Positions 35,895-45,900 of a stretch of DNA of 64,000 nt are shown here, piece after piece. Each line of letters begins with the position of its first letter. The stretch's first letter is position 1. The position numbers and the translations under genes are program-made. The stretch is from the NCBI GenBank assembly GCA_030490835.1, contig CM059972.1, positions 89,079,137 to 89,143,136 of the forward strand, written 5' to 3'. This DNA is from Annona cherimola. Its lineage: Eukaryota > Streptophyta > Magnoliopsida > Magnoliales > Annonaceae. Below the pieces are notes generated by a model. It made no database searches. It was not told the DNA's origin and saw only the letters and a program-made list of their open reading frames with translations.

Positions 35895-36917
35895 AAGTCA
35901 ATGTCGCACACTACTTGAGTAAAGTCTTACCTAAATCAACTGCTAAGCATAATTATGAAGAAGAGAAGGAAAGCAAAGGAGCTGAAGCCATAAAGACATA
36001 TTGAAGTTGCAGCCGAAGTCGACCTTAATTACGACTTAGGTGAAGTCCCACTCAAAGTCGACACTTTGTTTAACATCGAAGACCAAGACTTGAGAGTTTC
36101 TCTATTGTGGAAAAATGTCAAGTTGAAGTCAATATCCAAGTCGGTCGCACATGCGACTTGGGTAAGGTAGTAGGCTAAGTTGACCTCACATGCGACTTCG
36201 ATTACAACTTTCGTAAAATTTTGAATGTTAGTATATTAAATATGCACCACCTACTTTCAAATGTTCAAATATCCATCAAATTTATAGATGCCCTATCAAG
36301 TGGAGTTAACAAGGTTAGCTAGAATATTGATGGTGCTCTCACCTTCTAACTTGCTGGCATTCAAAGCTTCTTTAAAAAGATTTCAAGTCAAGCTCTCAAA
36401 GTTTACTACAAGGCTTCAAAATTCAACTCTATTCTTCTTACACTTTTAGAGCTCGTTATGTTAAATGCTTCACACCTATTATAAAATATAATTTCTTTCA
36501 TTTAATCTTTCTTTGTTGTATATTGATACTTGACTTGGTGTTGGAGACCAAAGCTAAGGTATGCAGATAAGCAAATGTTAGTTGGAGTGATACTCACTAA
36601 TTGATTGTGTGTGTTTGGAAAAAGTCATCTAGAGCTACAATTTAGAAGATAATAGAGGTTCTATATTGTATTTGATAACTCAACACACAAGGGGTATATG
36701 CTTAGAATAATGAAATACAAAAGTTGCCTGAACCACTATAAAACTTTTTATGTTCTCCTATGTGATCTCTCTTCCTTTACTCTTGTACTTTAACTCTCTA
36801 CATTTCATTCAAGAAGAATCAATCTATAAATGGTTAAGTTTCATTAAATTTTTTTTTAAAATACTCAATTCACTCATCCCCTCTTAGGTAAAGTCACTAA
36901 TTCGGGACTAGTAAACA
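35895..36917 (+). repeat. Degenerate 3' part of an older related LTR
   Basis: Contains diverged AAGTCG units (35935-36215), a TTTATAGATGCCC TATA-like region near 36278, and a tail TCACTAATTCGGGACTAGTAAACA resembling the LTR terminus. It is best read as the right part of the LTR into which Copia element 2 inserted, with the 155-bp block at 29034 as part of the left side. Confidence 0.65.
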
Positions 36918-37412
36918 AAATATAGGTTATATCATAAACCCAAATCTAATCCATTTATTGTATTTAATATCATTTGTTTATCTAGGATACCAAGTTTCAT
37001 CCCAATCAAATATATTTATGGGCCACATTTGTTCAAATATATATATTCATATGTAAATTATGAAAAATGCTTAGATCTATTTACACGTGTATTAAAATAT
37101 AATAATACTTTATAGAATTATTTATTCACATAGAAATGATATTTTGGACGGTTTAGATGTAAAAAGTACTATTTTAAAATTGATATTTTAGCATTTTTAT
37201 ATTTTACACATAATATATACATTTTTTAATAAATGTGGCCCATAAACATTCTTGATTGGGATAAAACTTGATCTCGTAGATAAAAAAATAATGTTAAATA
37301 CAATGAATAGATTAAATTTCTCATTAAAAATTAAAATCTTAAATTTTAAAGAGGTTACATGGGTCTGTTTCTATGTAATATGGTTACATAGAAGCGGAGC
37401 CCTATAAATATA
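36918..37412. mobile_element. Palindromic MITE, family B (CTTCTATGTAAC caps)
   Basis: Left and right halves are inverted: CCATTTATTGTATTTAATAT, ATCCCAATCAAATATATTTATGGGCC and their inverted counterparts around a central TTTTACA region. The right end reads GGTTACATAGAAGCGGAGCC. No coding capacity. Confidence 0.7.
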
Positions 37413-37414
37413 TA

Positions 37415-37899
37415 GGAGGCTTTTATACATCCGGATGTATTAATTCACTTTGGTACTCACGTCTAGTTTAGGCCCTATTTTGATGATTTCGTTAAATTCA
37501 ATTTATCCATTGTATTTAATACTATTTTTTTATTTAGATACCAAAAAACATATCAATTGGATGTATGTGTATGTTATATCTTCTAAAAATGTATAAAATT
37601 GTATACAAATTTAGAAAATCATTTGAATCTAAGTAGGATGAATATTGTAAATGTTATAGATCTTAAATTGAGATCTCATAAGTCCGTATAATAAATAAAT
37701 CATTTTTAATGGATTTAAAGTCACTCTTAAGTGATTGTTAATTTTGATAATGATGCAAGATATGAATTGAGATAATTTTTGGTATCTAAATAAAATAAAT
37801 AGTGAAATGGATAAAATTTAACAAAATCATCAAAATAGGGCCTAAACTTGACGGGAGTACCGAAGTGAATTAGTACATCCGGATGTATAGAAGCCGGAC
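37415..37899. mobile_element. Palindromic MITE, family C (ATACATCCGGATGTA caps)
   Basis: Ends carry the self-complementary TACATCCGGATGTA followed by TAATTCACTT-GGTACTC in inverted orientation on both sides. TTAGGCCCTATTTTGATGAT at about 37477 returns inverted at about 37830. The core CCATTGTATTTAATACTATT resembles families A and B. Confidence 0.78.
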
Positions 37900-37913
37900 T
37901 CTCTCTCTCTCTC

Positions 37914-37918
<5 letters not shown>

Positions 37919-37953
<35 letters not shown>

Positions 37954-37973
37954 TATATATATACGGAGCTATT
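37919..37973. repeat. (TA)n microsatellite
   Basis: Nearly pure TA run between MITE C and the next MITE; preceded by a CT run. Confidence 0.9.
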
Positions 37974-38292
37974 CCAGTGTAGTGTAGAATGCAATGAAAC
38001 TTTATACAATCATTTATCAATGCATAACGTTTATAGAAAATGGTTTACATGTTTAAAAAATCACTTTAAAGTTATTATTTACATCAAACTATTTTATTAT
38101 GTTGAATTTGTACCATTTTCAGATGGGGTCCATACACATATCCGATTGGGATAAAAATTGCTATGACAATAGAATACATTATTCTAAATACAATGGGTAG
38201 TGTAGATTATGATTTTATCATCATGTGGACCCATTTCATCACCACTACACCGTAATTTCGGTGCAGTGGCGCTACACTAGAATATTTTTCAT
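37974..38292. mobile_element. MITE family A, copy 2
   Basis: Contains TCACTTTAAAGTTATTATTTACATCAAACTATTT, TTTCAGATGGGGTCCATA and AATACATTATTCTAAATACAATGGGT as in the 3616 copy, and ends with the hairpin GTAATTTCGGTGCAGTGG. Confidence 0.7.
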
Positions 38293-38304
38293 ATATATAT
38301 ATAT

Positions 38305-38652
38305 AAGAAAATGTTCCAGTGCATGCGACTGCATTGTGCAGTCCATGCACTGTAGGCCCCATTTGATCATGAATGAGAAATCCACCTCACCCATTGTATT
38401 TAGAACTGTTCATTTTATTAGTATATCAATTTTCATTCAAATCAAATATGTGTATAGTCCTAATCTTAAAATGGCGCAAAATCAACGTAATAAAATAGTT
38501 TAACATAAATATCAAGTTTAAAGTGATATTTTTAACATTTAAACTGTCTAAAATATAATTTTTATATGAATAAATGATTGTATAAAGTTTCATTGCAATC
38601 TAATATGTGTGGGACCCATTTTACAGTAGATTGTACACATAATCAGATCTCA
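38305..38652. mobile_element. MITE family A, copy 3
   Basis: Begins TGTTCCAGTGCATGCGACTG with GTGCAGTCCATGCAC; has CACCCATTGTATTTAGAACT and an inverted distal half. Flanked by TA runs on both sides. Confidence 0.65.
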
Positions 38653-38669
38653 TATATATATATATATAT

Positions 38670-39328
38670 GAGAATTTTCCTGTGCAGTGAAGCTGCACCT
38701 TAATTAACAGTGCATTTGGTGCAAAATGGGTTCTATATGTTCTTAAATGTATTGACACTTTGGGTGTGTTTGACAATGGAGATAAAATGTCAAGTTAAAA
38801 TTTTTCAATCTAAAACTTTTCACTTTCCACAACTACCATATTTTTTAATTATTTTTTCACATTTTTCTATACAACTACCCTACTTTTCAATCATTTCTAC
38901 ACAATTACCTATACAACTAATCTATCTATTTTAATTTTATCTTCTTTACTCCTCATCATTAAACATATCATATCACATCATTTGACAACTTTTATTCTCC
39001 AAAATTTTTCACCAAAAATTTTATCCATTCCCAAATACACCCTTATACAATTATTTATCTGTACATAAATTTTAGAGCAAATGGTTTACATGTTGAAAAA
39101 AACAGCTTTAAAGTTGTTATTGACATCAAATTATGTTATTTCATTAAATTTGTACCATTTTTAGATAGGGTCCATACACATATCCAATTCAGATGAAAAT
39201 CGGTATGGTAATAGAATACATAATTCTAAATACAATGGTGGAGTAGATTATAATTTCATAATCATGTGAGGTTTATGTTGAGGTAATTGCACCGTAATTG
39301 TGGTACGATGAAGTTGCACATGAATATT
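38670..39328. mobile_element. MITE family A, copy 4, split by another MITE
   Basis: Left end CCTGTGCAGTGAAGCTGCACC; the characteristic TTATACAATTATTTATC and AATACATAATTCTAAATACAATGG blocks appear only to the right of a 295-bp insert at 38757-39052. Confidence 0.65.
38757..39052. mobile_element. Small MITE nested in MITE copy 4
   Basis: Terminal inverted repeats TTGGGTGTGTTTGACAATGG and, from the right, AAGGGTGTATTTGGGAATGG. The 3-base flanks TTT/TTA could be a Harbinger-type target repeat, but this is weak. Confidence 0.6.
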
Positions 39329-39345
39329 TCTCTCTCTCTCTCTCT

Positions 39346-39374
<29 letters not shown>

Positions 39375-39376
<2 letters not shown>

Positions 39377-39768
39377 TATATAAGAGTTGTTTCGGTGTGA
39401 CCCAACTGCAGTGGAACAACGGTACATTTGCCCAAAAATGAGCCCCACACATATTAGAATATAATAAAACTTTATACAAATATTTATCCATATATAAATT
39501 TTATAGCAAATAGTTTATATGTTGAACAATTTACTTTAAAATTGTTATTTATATCAAATTATTTTATTTCGTTGAATTTGTACCCTTTTTAGATGAGGTA
39601 CATACACATATCCGATTGAAATGAAAATCGATATGGTAATAGAATACATTATTCTAAATATAATGGGTGGAGTAGATTTAATTTTATCATTATGTGGGGC
39701 CCATTTCAGTGCCACTACACCGTAATTACGGTGCAGGGGCGTTGCACTTGAATATGTATACATATGTA
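39375..39768. mobile_element. MITE family A, copy 5
   Basis: Starts GTTGTTTCGGTGTGACCC, ends CGTAATTACGGTGCAGGGGCGTTGCAC, and contains AATACATTATTCTAAATATAATGGGTGG. CT, TA and CA dinucleotide runs precede it (39320-39376). Confidence 0.7.
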
Positions 39769-39772
39769 GTCC

Positions 39773-40298
39773 GCTTCTATGTAATATGACCTATATTACT
39801 CTTTCAAAATCTAAGATTTTGATCTTTGATGAAAAATATAATTCATTCATTGTATTTAACATCATTGTTCATCTAGGTCTTAAGTTTCATCGCAATTAAG
39901 TATGTTTATGGGTCACATTTGTTAGAAAATATATATATTCATGTGTAAATTATGAAAAACACTAAAATATCAATTTTAAAGTAGTATTTTCGACATCTAA
40001 AAAGTCCAAAATATCATTTCTATGTGAATAAATGATTCTATAAAGTATTATTATATTTTAATATATGTGAATAAATCTAAGCATTTTTCATAATTTACAT
40101 GTGAGTATACATATATTTTTGAACAAATGTGGCCCATAAACACACCTGACTAAGATGAAACTGTCTTCTAGATAAATAAATGATGTTAAATACAATGAAT
40201 GGATTAGATTTTCTATTAAAGATCAAAATTTTAGATTTTAAAGGGGTTGCATAGGTCTGCTTCTATGTAACCCGGTCACATAGAAGCGAGACCGATAT
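39773..40298. mobile_element. MITE family B, copy 2
   Basis: GTCCGCTTCTATGTAATATG at the left and CGGTCACATAGAAGCGAGAC at the right; the two halves are inverted copies, with TGTGGCCCATAAACACACC at about 40127 mirroring TTATGGGTCACATTTG at about 39907. Confidence 0.78.
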
Positions 40299-40679
40299 AT
40301 ATATAAGTAAACTCTTTGTTTATGTTCCCCATTAAGTCTTCCTTTTGTCACCTAATTTTTATTTTTTCACTACCACCCTGATTCAATTTTTCTATTATTG
40401 TCTTATTTTCATTTCTCCTGTGCCGAAAGCATTCTTTCACTTCTCCCTATTAGATCATCGTTTACCAAAATTTAGGCCTTCAAGTTGTTTATTATACTAC
40501 CCGTTAACAACCCACTAACCCGTTTATTAAATGGGTTGAAAATGGATTAGGATTGAAAATTTTAAAATAGATTAATAAACGTATTAGGGTTCAAATATTT
40601 TAAATGGATTAGGATTAAGATTAGGCTCCAATCGGTTCAACCGAATCCGTTAAAACCCCTAGCCGAAGTCCCTCATCAA
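40299..40679. other. Unassigned
   Basis: AT-rich sequence with a short GGATTAGGATTAAGATTAGG repeat near 40610. No gene or clear element. Confidence 0.4.
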
Positions 40680-41163
40680 TCTCAAGCTTGAACAAGTTCT
40701 TCCTTGTGCTAAAATGTTCTCTACAAAAACTATAACGTATAAAATTTTCTTTTAATCCATTTTATTGTAATCCTACTTAGCTTAGTATTGGAGACTAAAC
40801 CCAAGTAAAGACAAGTAGTGAACGGTCAGGTTGTGGCTCATCGTCTACTCGTAGTGAAATTGAAAAAGCCCACTAGAGCTAGAATATAGAAGAGAGCAAT
40901 AATTCTAGTTGTATATCTATCGATATAGTGGAACCCAAGATATAAGAGTGTGCTCTTGAAAGAATGAAGTAGGGAGGTTTGTCCCGAACTACTATAATTT
41001 TTTGTATCTAGTATTATTATTTTGCTTGCTCTATTATTCTCCATGATTTTCATTCAAGGGGACTTAATTCATAAGAGGTGAAGTTTAAGATACCGAAAGA
41101 AATTTAAAAAAACCCAATTCATCCATTCTCTCTTGGATTTCGCCACAAACTTAAGACCAACAT
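40680..41163 (+). repeat. Sirevirus-type LTR fragment (3' part only)
   Basis: Aligns to the last 480 bases of the other LTRs: TTGGAGACTAA, CCCACTAGAGCTAGAAT, TAGTGGAACCCAAGAT, GTAGGGAGG, CCCGAACTACTATAA and a terminal CTTAAGACCAACA. U3 and the primer site are missing. Confidence 0.8.
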
Positions 41164-41512
41164 ATCATGTAGTAATGATAGGTACATTCATGTGTAAACT
41201 AGGGAAAATGCTAATATCCATTCACATAGCATTAGAATGTAATAATATTTTATAGAATTATTTATCCATGTAGTAATGATATTTTAGATGGTTTAAATGT
41301 TAAAATCCTATTTAAAAATTGATAGTTAGCATTAAATCATTTTATTATGATGATTTACGAGTTGTATATAGATTCCATATACAGTGATATTAGATAAATG
41401 AAAGAGTTTTCATGATAATATAAATAATGCTAAACACAATAGATTGAGTAAATTTTTTATGGACGAGCTAGATGTTAAAAACATAAGGGGTTTCATAAAA
41501 GTGTCCCCTTTC
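41164..41512. mobile_element. MITE family B fragment
   Basis: Shares CATGTGTAAACTAGGGAAAATGCTAATATCCATTCAC-type sequence and GATATTTTAGATGGTTTAAATG with the B copies; caps are missing or decayed. Confidence 0.45.
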
Positions 41513-41982
41513 TTGTATCGATGATTGATTTTGTTAATTATTACAACAATCCAAATGCATCTACAAGTGGATTCAAGTATAAGTTTTATTTTTTAAACAC
41601 AACAGCATTGTTGTAATTTTTAGATATTTTAAAAGTATTTTATTTTTTATTTTTAAACACGGTAGAATTACAACAAGCTACTATGTTTAAAAATAAAAAT
41701 ACTTAAAATATCCAAAAATAATAAAAATTAATTTATAGATTAAAATATACATAACTTAACATGTTCATGAAAAAAATTAAAAAAAATAAAAAATGTTTTT
41801 AGCCCAGCTTAAGTAAGTAAAGCTAGGATTGCCTAAATTGATCATTTGTCAGAGTGGAGTTACAGATTTAATTTAACCTTCTTGTATAACTTGAAACATG
41901 CCCTTATTTATCTCTCTAGAAAATTTCCATTTGAGTTGGACCATTTCCTATTTTGCTTTCGAAAATCACTTTTTCGAAAGAT

Positions 41983-42345
41983 GATTAAATACATCCGGGT
42001 GCACTTAGTTTCAGTACACCCAAGTGTATCTAACTCATTTTTGAATTTTTTTGAATTTTTTTATGAAACTGTTAATTAGATATATTTAAGATATAAGATA
42101 AGTTTTACTATTTTTGATGATTTATAGATATTTTTCGAATTTTTAAAAATAGATACATACATTAAATATGGATAATGTTTCAATGTAATCAAATGCATTG
42201 AAATTTCAATACCTCCTGCTAGAACTTTTATCTTTTAATATACTCTTAATCTAGGTGCACCGAAGTTAAAAAAGAATTTTTGCACATAGATGCACTGAAG
42301 CTAAATGCATTGGGTGCATAGTATCTCAATACTTTTTTTTTCAAT
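41983..42345. mobile_element. Possible further palindromic MITE
   Basis: GTGCACTTAGTTTCAGTACA near the left end and, inverted from the right end, TGCATTTAGCTTCAGTGCA suggest terminal inverted repeats. Internal sequence is AT-rich with no coding capacity. Boundaries are uncertain. Confidence 0.45.
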
Positions 42346-42668
42346 CTTCCCGCTATACATTTGAAAATCTTTTTTTTTTTTTTTTGCTGAGATTGCAAAT
42401 TGCTTATATTTTTAAAATATTTGCAAATATATTAGGAAATTATTTTTAAAAATTACAATCATGCTAATTTGGTTGCGACATTCATGCCCATCTAGGGGCA
42501 TGGAGAATCCTCTCATCATAATGCCCTTCAATTTTCTAAAGATGCCAAGAGACAGCAACCATAGCAAGACAGTCAATTGAGAACCGGCTTCCATTATGTA
42601 ATTTGGGAATACGGAGGAAAAATCTAGCAAGTCATTGCTACAAAAGATCACTACAATTGTGACAAGTG

Positions 42669-42905
42669 CTAAGGTTGGCCTAGTGCATCATGTTCTGAAT
42701 CAACCTCAGAGCCGAGGTTAGGCGTATTCTTTGGAGAAGGTCTCTTAGTTGGTACAAGTATATTGTACTCTTCCTCATCGATGGTTCCTGACCAATCGTT
42801 GTCGTTGTCCTTAAAAACCGGGTGGATGTAGGCATCCTGTAGGTAGAGTCTCAAGTTCAGGTTTGGTTCTGTGGCCCGTTCTAGTGTGTCCTTCACCATA
42901 GCATC
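42669..42905 (-). CDS. OSCA1: OSCA1 last exon, 7.15 kb from the preceding exon
   Basis: The acceptor GACAG precedes GATGCTATGG at 42905, in phase 0 with the exon ending at 50058. It encodes [18 protein letters not shown] and [10 protein letters not shown], the conserved OSCA1 C-terminal tail, then an acidic variable stretch with [12 protein letters not shown], and TAG at 42669-42671. This exon could easily be missed or taken for a separate gene because of the Gypsy element in the intron. Confidence 0.92.
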   Translation of the reverse strand, partial: DAMVKDTLERATEPNLNLRLYLQDAYIHPVFKDNDNDWSGTIDEEEYNILVPTKRPSPKNTPNLGSEVDSEHDALGQP

Positions 42906-45900
42906 CTGTCATCATCAGCGAGCAAATTACGGACTATGCATATTATCTTCGCCAAGTAAAATCTCAAGTTCAAGATTAGAATAAAATTGGAATGTATTCA
43001 TTTGCCTTGTCATGTGGGAAACATCATAAGACAAAGACCCCAAGACACCCAATTATTATTAGGACTGTTTATAGTCCTAACTCTATTGCACCTACGTCTA
43101 CTTCTGTGGATGCAGTTGTGGACCCTGTGCGTATTAATGCTCACGTGGAATCGGTTCCTATTGATGCTAGTGTGGATGATATGGCAGCTGAAGTTATTGA
43201 TGCGGACGCTGCTTCAGATACTAGGGTTTATGGGTTCAGGTCCAGAGAAAGAATTCATCTCCCCGCTAGATATGTTCAATAGGTTGTGACTGAGTGGCAG
43301 ATAAGAGTTCCTTGTGTGCAACTGGTTGTAACAGGTCTTATCAAAGGGATTAGAGCCAGCGAAGATGGGTTTTGTCAAAGTTCTGTCTGAACTTTCTTCT
43401 CTTTTCCTTTCTCTTGTTCATTTTAGCTGAAGATTGTAAAATAAAATTCCTTTCCAATTCAATAAAATCATTCCATTTTTCTTGTTCGATTTCAAGATCA
43501 AACATTAGTATTAAAGAACAAGTTGACGATCGTCATCAAATTGCAGCAATGGCACAGATCATGCAATTGGAGGAGAGGGATTTAAGGATTGAAAGGAGAA
43601 ACAATGAAGTGGTGGAGAAGACAACTTTTATGGAATCGAAAGTCGATGCCATGGAATCAAGAGTCAGATTTATGGAATCTAAGCTAGATTCCATTGGAAT
43701 GAAGATAGATTTGCTTGAATAGCAGGTTAAAGAAACTTTGAAGGCTTTGGAGCTTCACTCACTGGAAACAGTGCTGCAATTTGAAGCTCAGAATAAGCAG
43801 TTTATGAAGAGATTTGATGCTTAGGATTGGCAGTTCATGCAGTGGCTGTGCAGAGGTTTGATAATATGGAAAAAAACTGGCAAAATCTCATAAATAGCAG
43901 CGATCTGATTTTCTGGGTTAATCTCAAGTTAACGGAAACAGTAGACAGCTTATACATGCGAATGTTGAGGCCAATGGATCTCGACTCAATGATTCTTGTC
44001 TGAATTCTCTGAGGTACGGTGAAGGGAGTGGACAGATATCAAATGGTCGCTGACAATCCTCTCATGAGCAGGGAGAAAATTCTAACAAGAGATCTAATCA
44101 ATCTTGGTTTGCTGGTAGTGAAATTATTACCGGGCATGTTAAGTTGAATTTTCTATTGTTTTCTTTGGGAGATCCTAGAGCATGGGTGATTCAAGCCAAT
44201 AATTATTTTGGCATATATGGCATTCGTGAAGAATTCAAAGTGAAAATTGCAAGTCAGCATCTGAAAGTGGTTGTAATTCATTGGAGAGAGTATGTTCTTA
44301 TGTAGAAACTGGATATGTCGTGGAGTGAATTTTGTGAAGCATCGAAGGAGAGATTTGGTAGGTTTGATGTGAAGAATGTCAATAAAAAGTTGATGAGAAT
44401 TGTACAGTAAGTTGGATTATAAGATTATATTTTTGAATTTAAGAGTTTATTCAACAAGAGTTTGCGTTAGACAGATGAACAACTTCGAAACGATTTCATG
44501 GGAGATCTTCGGGGAGATTTACAAGAATATTTGGAATATCGTGATCCTCCTACACTGAGGTTTGCTATTGAAGAAGTAAGGAAATCGGAAAATAGGAGGA
44601 TGCAAGGTGCTAATTGACAGAGAGGTGTTGGAAGTAGGAGTAACAATGAAAATACCAAGTCTGCAGGCGGTAAGGTAGTTAACGGTTCGGGGCATGTGGT
44701 GAGGAAGTTAACATGGGAAGAAATGCAGGAGAGGAAGGAGAAACGGTTTTATTTTAGTTGTGATGAGAAGTATGTTAAAGGGCATGCCTACCCTAATAAG
44801 CAAATTTTTATCATGCTGCATGAGGAAGATGGAGAAGAAGTGTTATTTCTTTTATTTTTTATTCTTTTTGAGTCCCGTCCCTGCTACAACCACCTGGGAC
44901 ATTAGCAGTCCCAGGCTTCGAACCTAGGACTGGGTAGGGCAAAAGGCCCCGATGTCTATCACTGCACCTTTAGTGTTGGTAGCAAGATTGAGAAGAAGTT
45001 GAGGAAGGGAAAAGGGAGGACGGCAGTAAGAATAGTCCACAATGATGGCTATTTCTATATATGCATTGGCAGGGGTGACTACTTATAAATCCCATCAAAG
45101 TTAAGGGAAAAATCAAGGGAAGAGAATCTACTATTTATGGTGGATAGTGGGAGTACTTACAATTTTTGAATAGCAGATTAGTGGCTAAAATGTCCTTACC
45201 AATTATTCAAACAGATACATTTTCTGTTTTTATAGCCAATGACAGTCAAATGTATTGCACCGGGTATGCCAAGGGTTGAAAGTGGAACTTCAAAATTATA
45301 TGGAGGAAATGGATTTTTATCCGTTGGCTTTGGAAAGAATTGATGTTGTTATTGGGTTACAGTGGTTGAACATCATTGGGTTACAGTGGTTGTATGGGTT
45401 GGGATAGGTGATGCATAATTGGAGAAGGACAACTATGGCTTTTGAAGTGGGTAATAAACTTGTTAGATTACAAGGAGAGTGGCATGAAGAGGATGAACAA
45501 GGTAGTTTGTAGGAGGTACAGAAACAAATCAGAAAGGTGGGGCAGAATTTTGTGATGATGAGAAATGAGGATGGGATGCAACTGCTGGAAGGGAAAGGAC
45601 CTTTTGAAATTTGTGATAGTCAGTTGCAACTGCTGTTGGCAAATTTCAGCAAGGTGTTTGCTGAGCCAAAAGGGTTACTGCCAGTAAGGGGGCTTGAGCA
45701 TTGGATTGAATTGGTACCGGGATCATTTCCAACTGCTGTCAGGCCATTTAAGTACCCAGAAAACTGAAATTGAAACACAAGTTGCACAGTTGTTGGAAAA
45801 GGGATTGATAAGAAACAGTAAAAGTCCATTTTCAGCTCCTTATTGTTGGTTAAGAAGAAAGATGGGAATTTATTCTCAAATAAATAAATAAATAAATAAA

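Noticed and set aside
42992..43289. Overlapping 96- and 100-codon frames at the start of the OSCA1 last intron
   Set aside because: They span the boundary between host intron and the Gypsy B LTR; only the LTR part recurs at 48833, so they are not a host gene.
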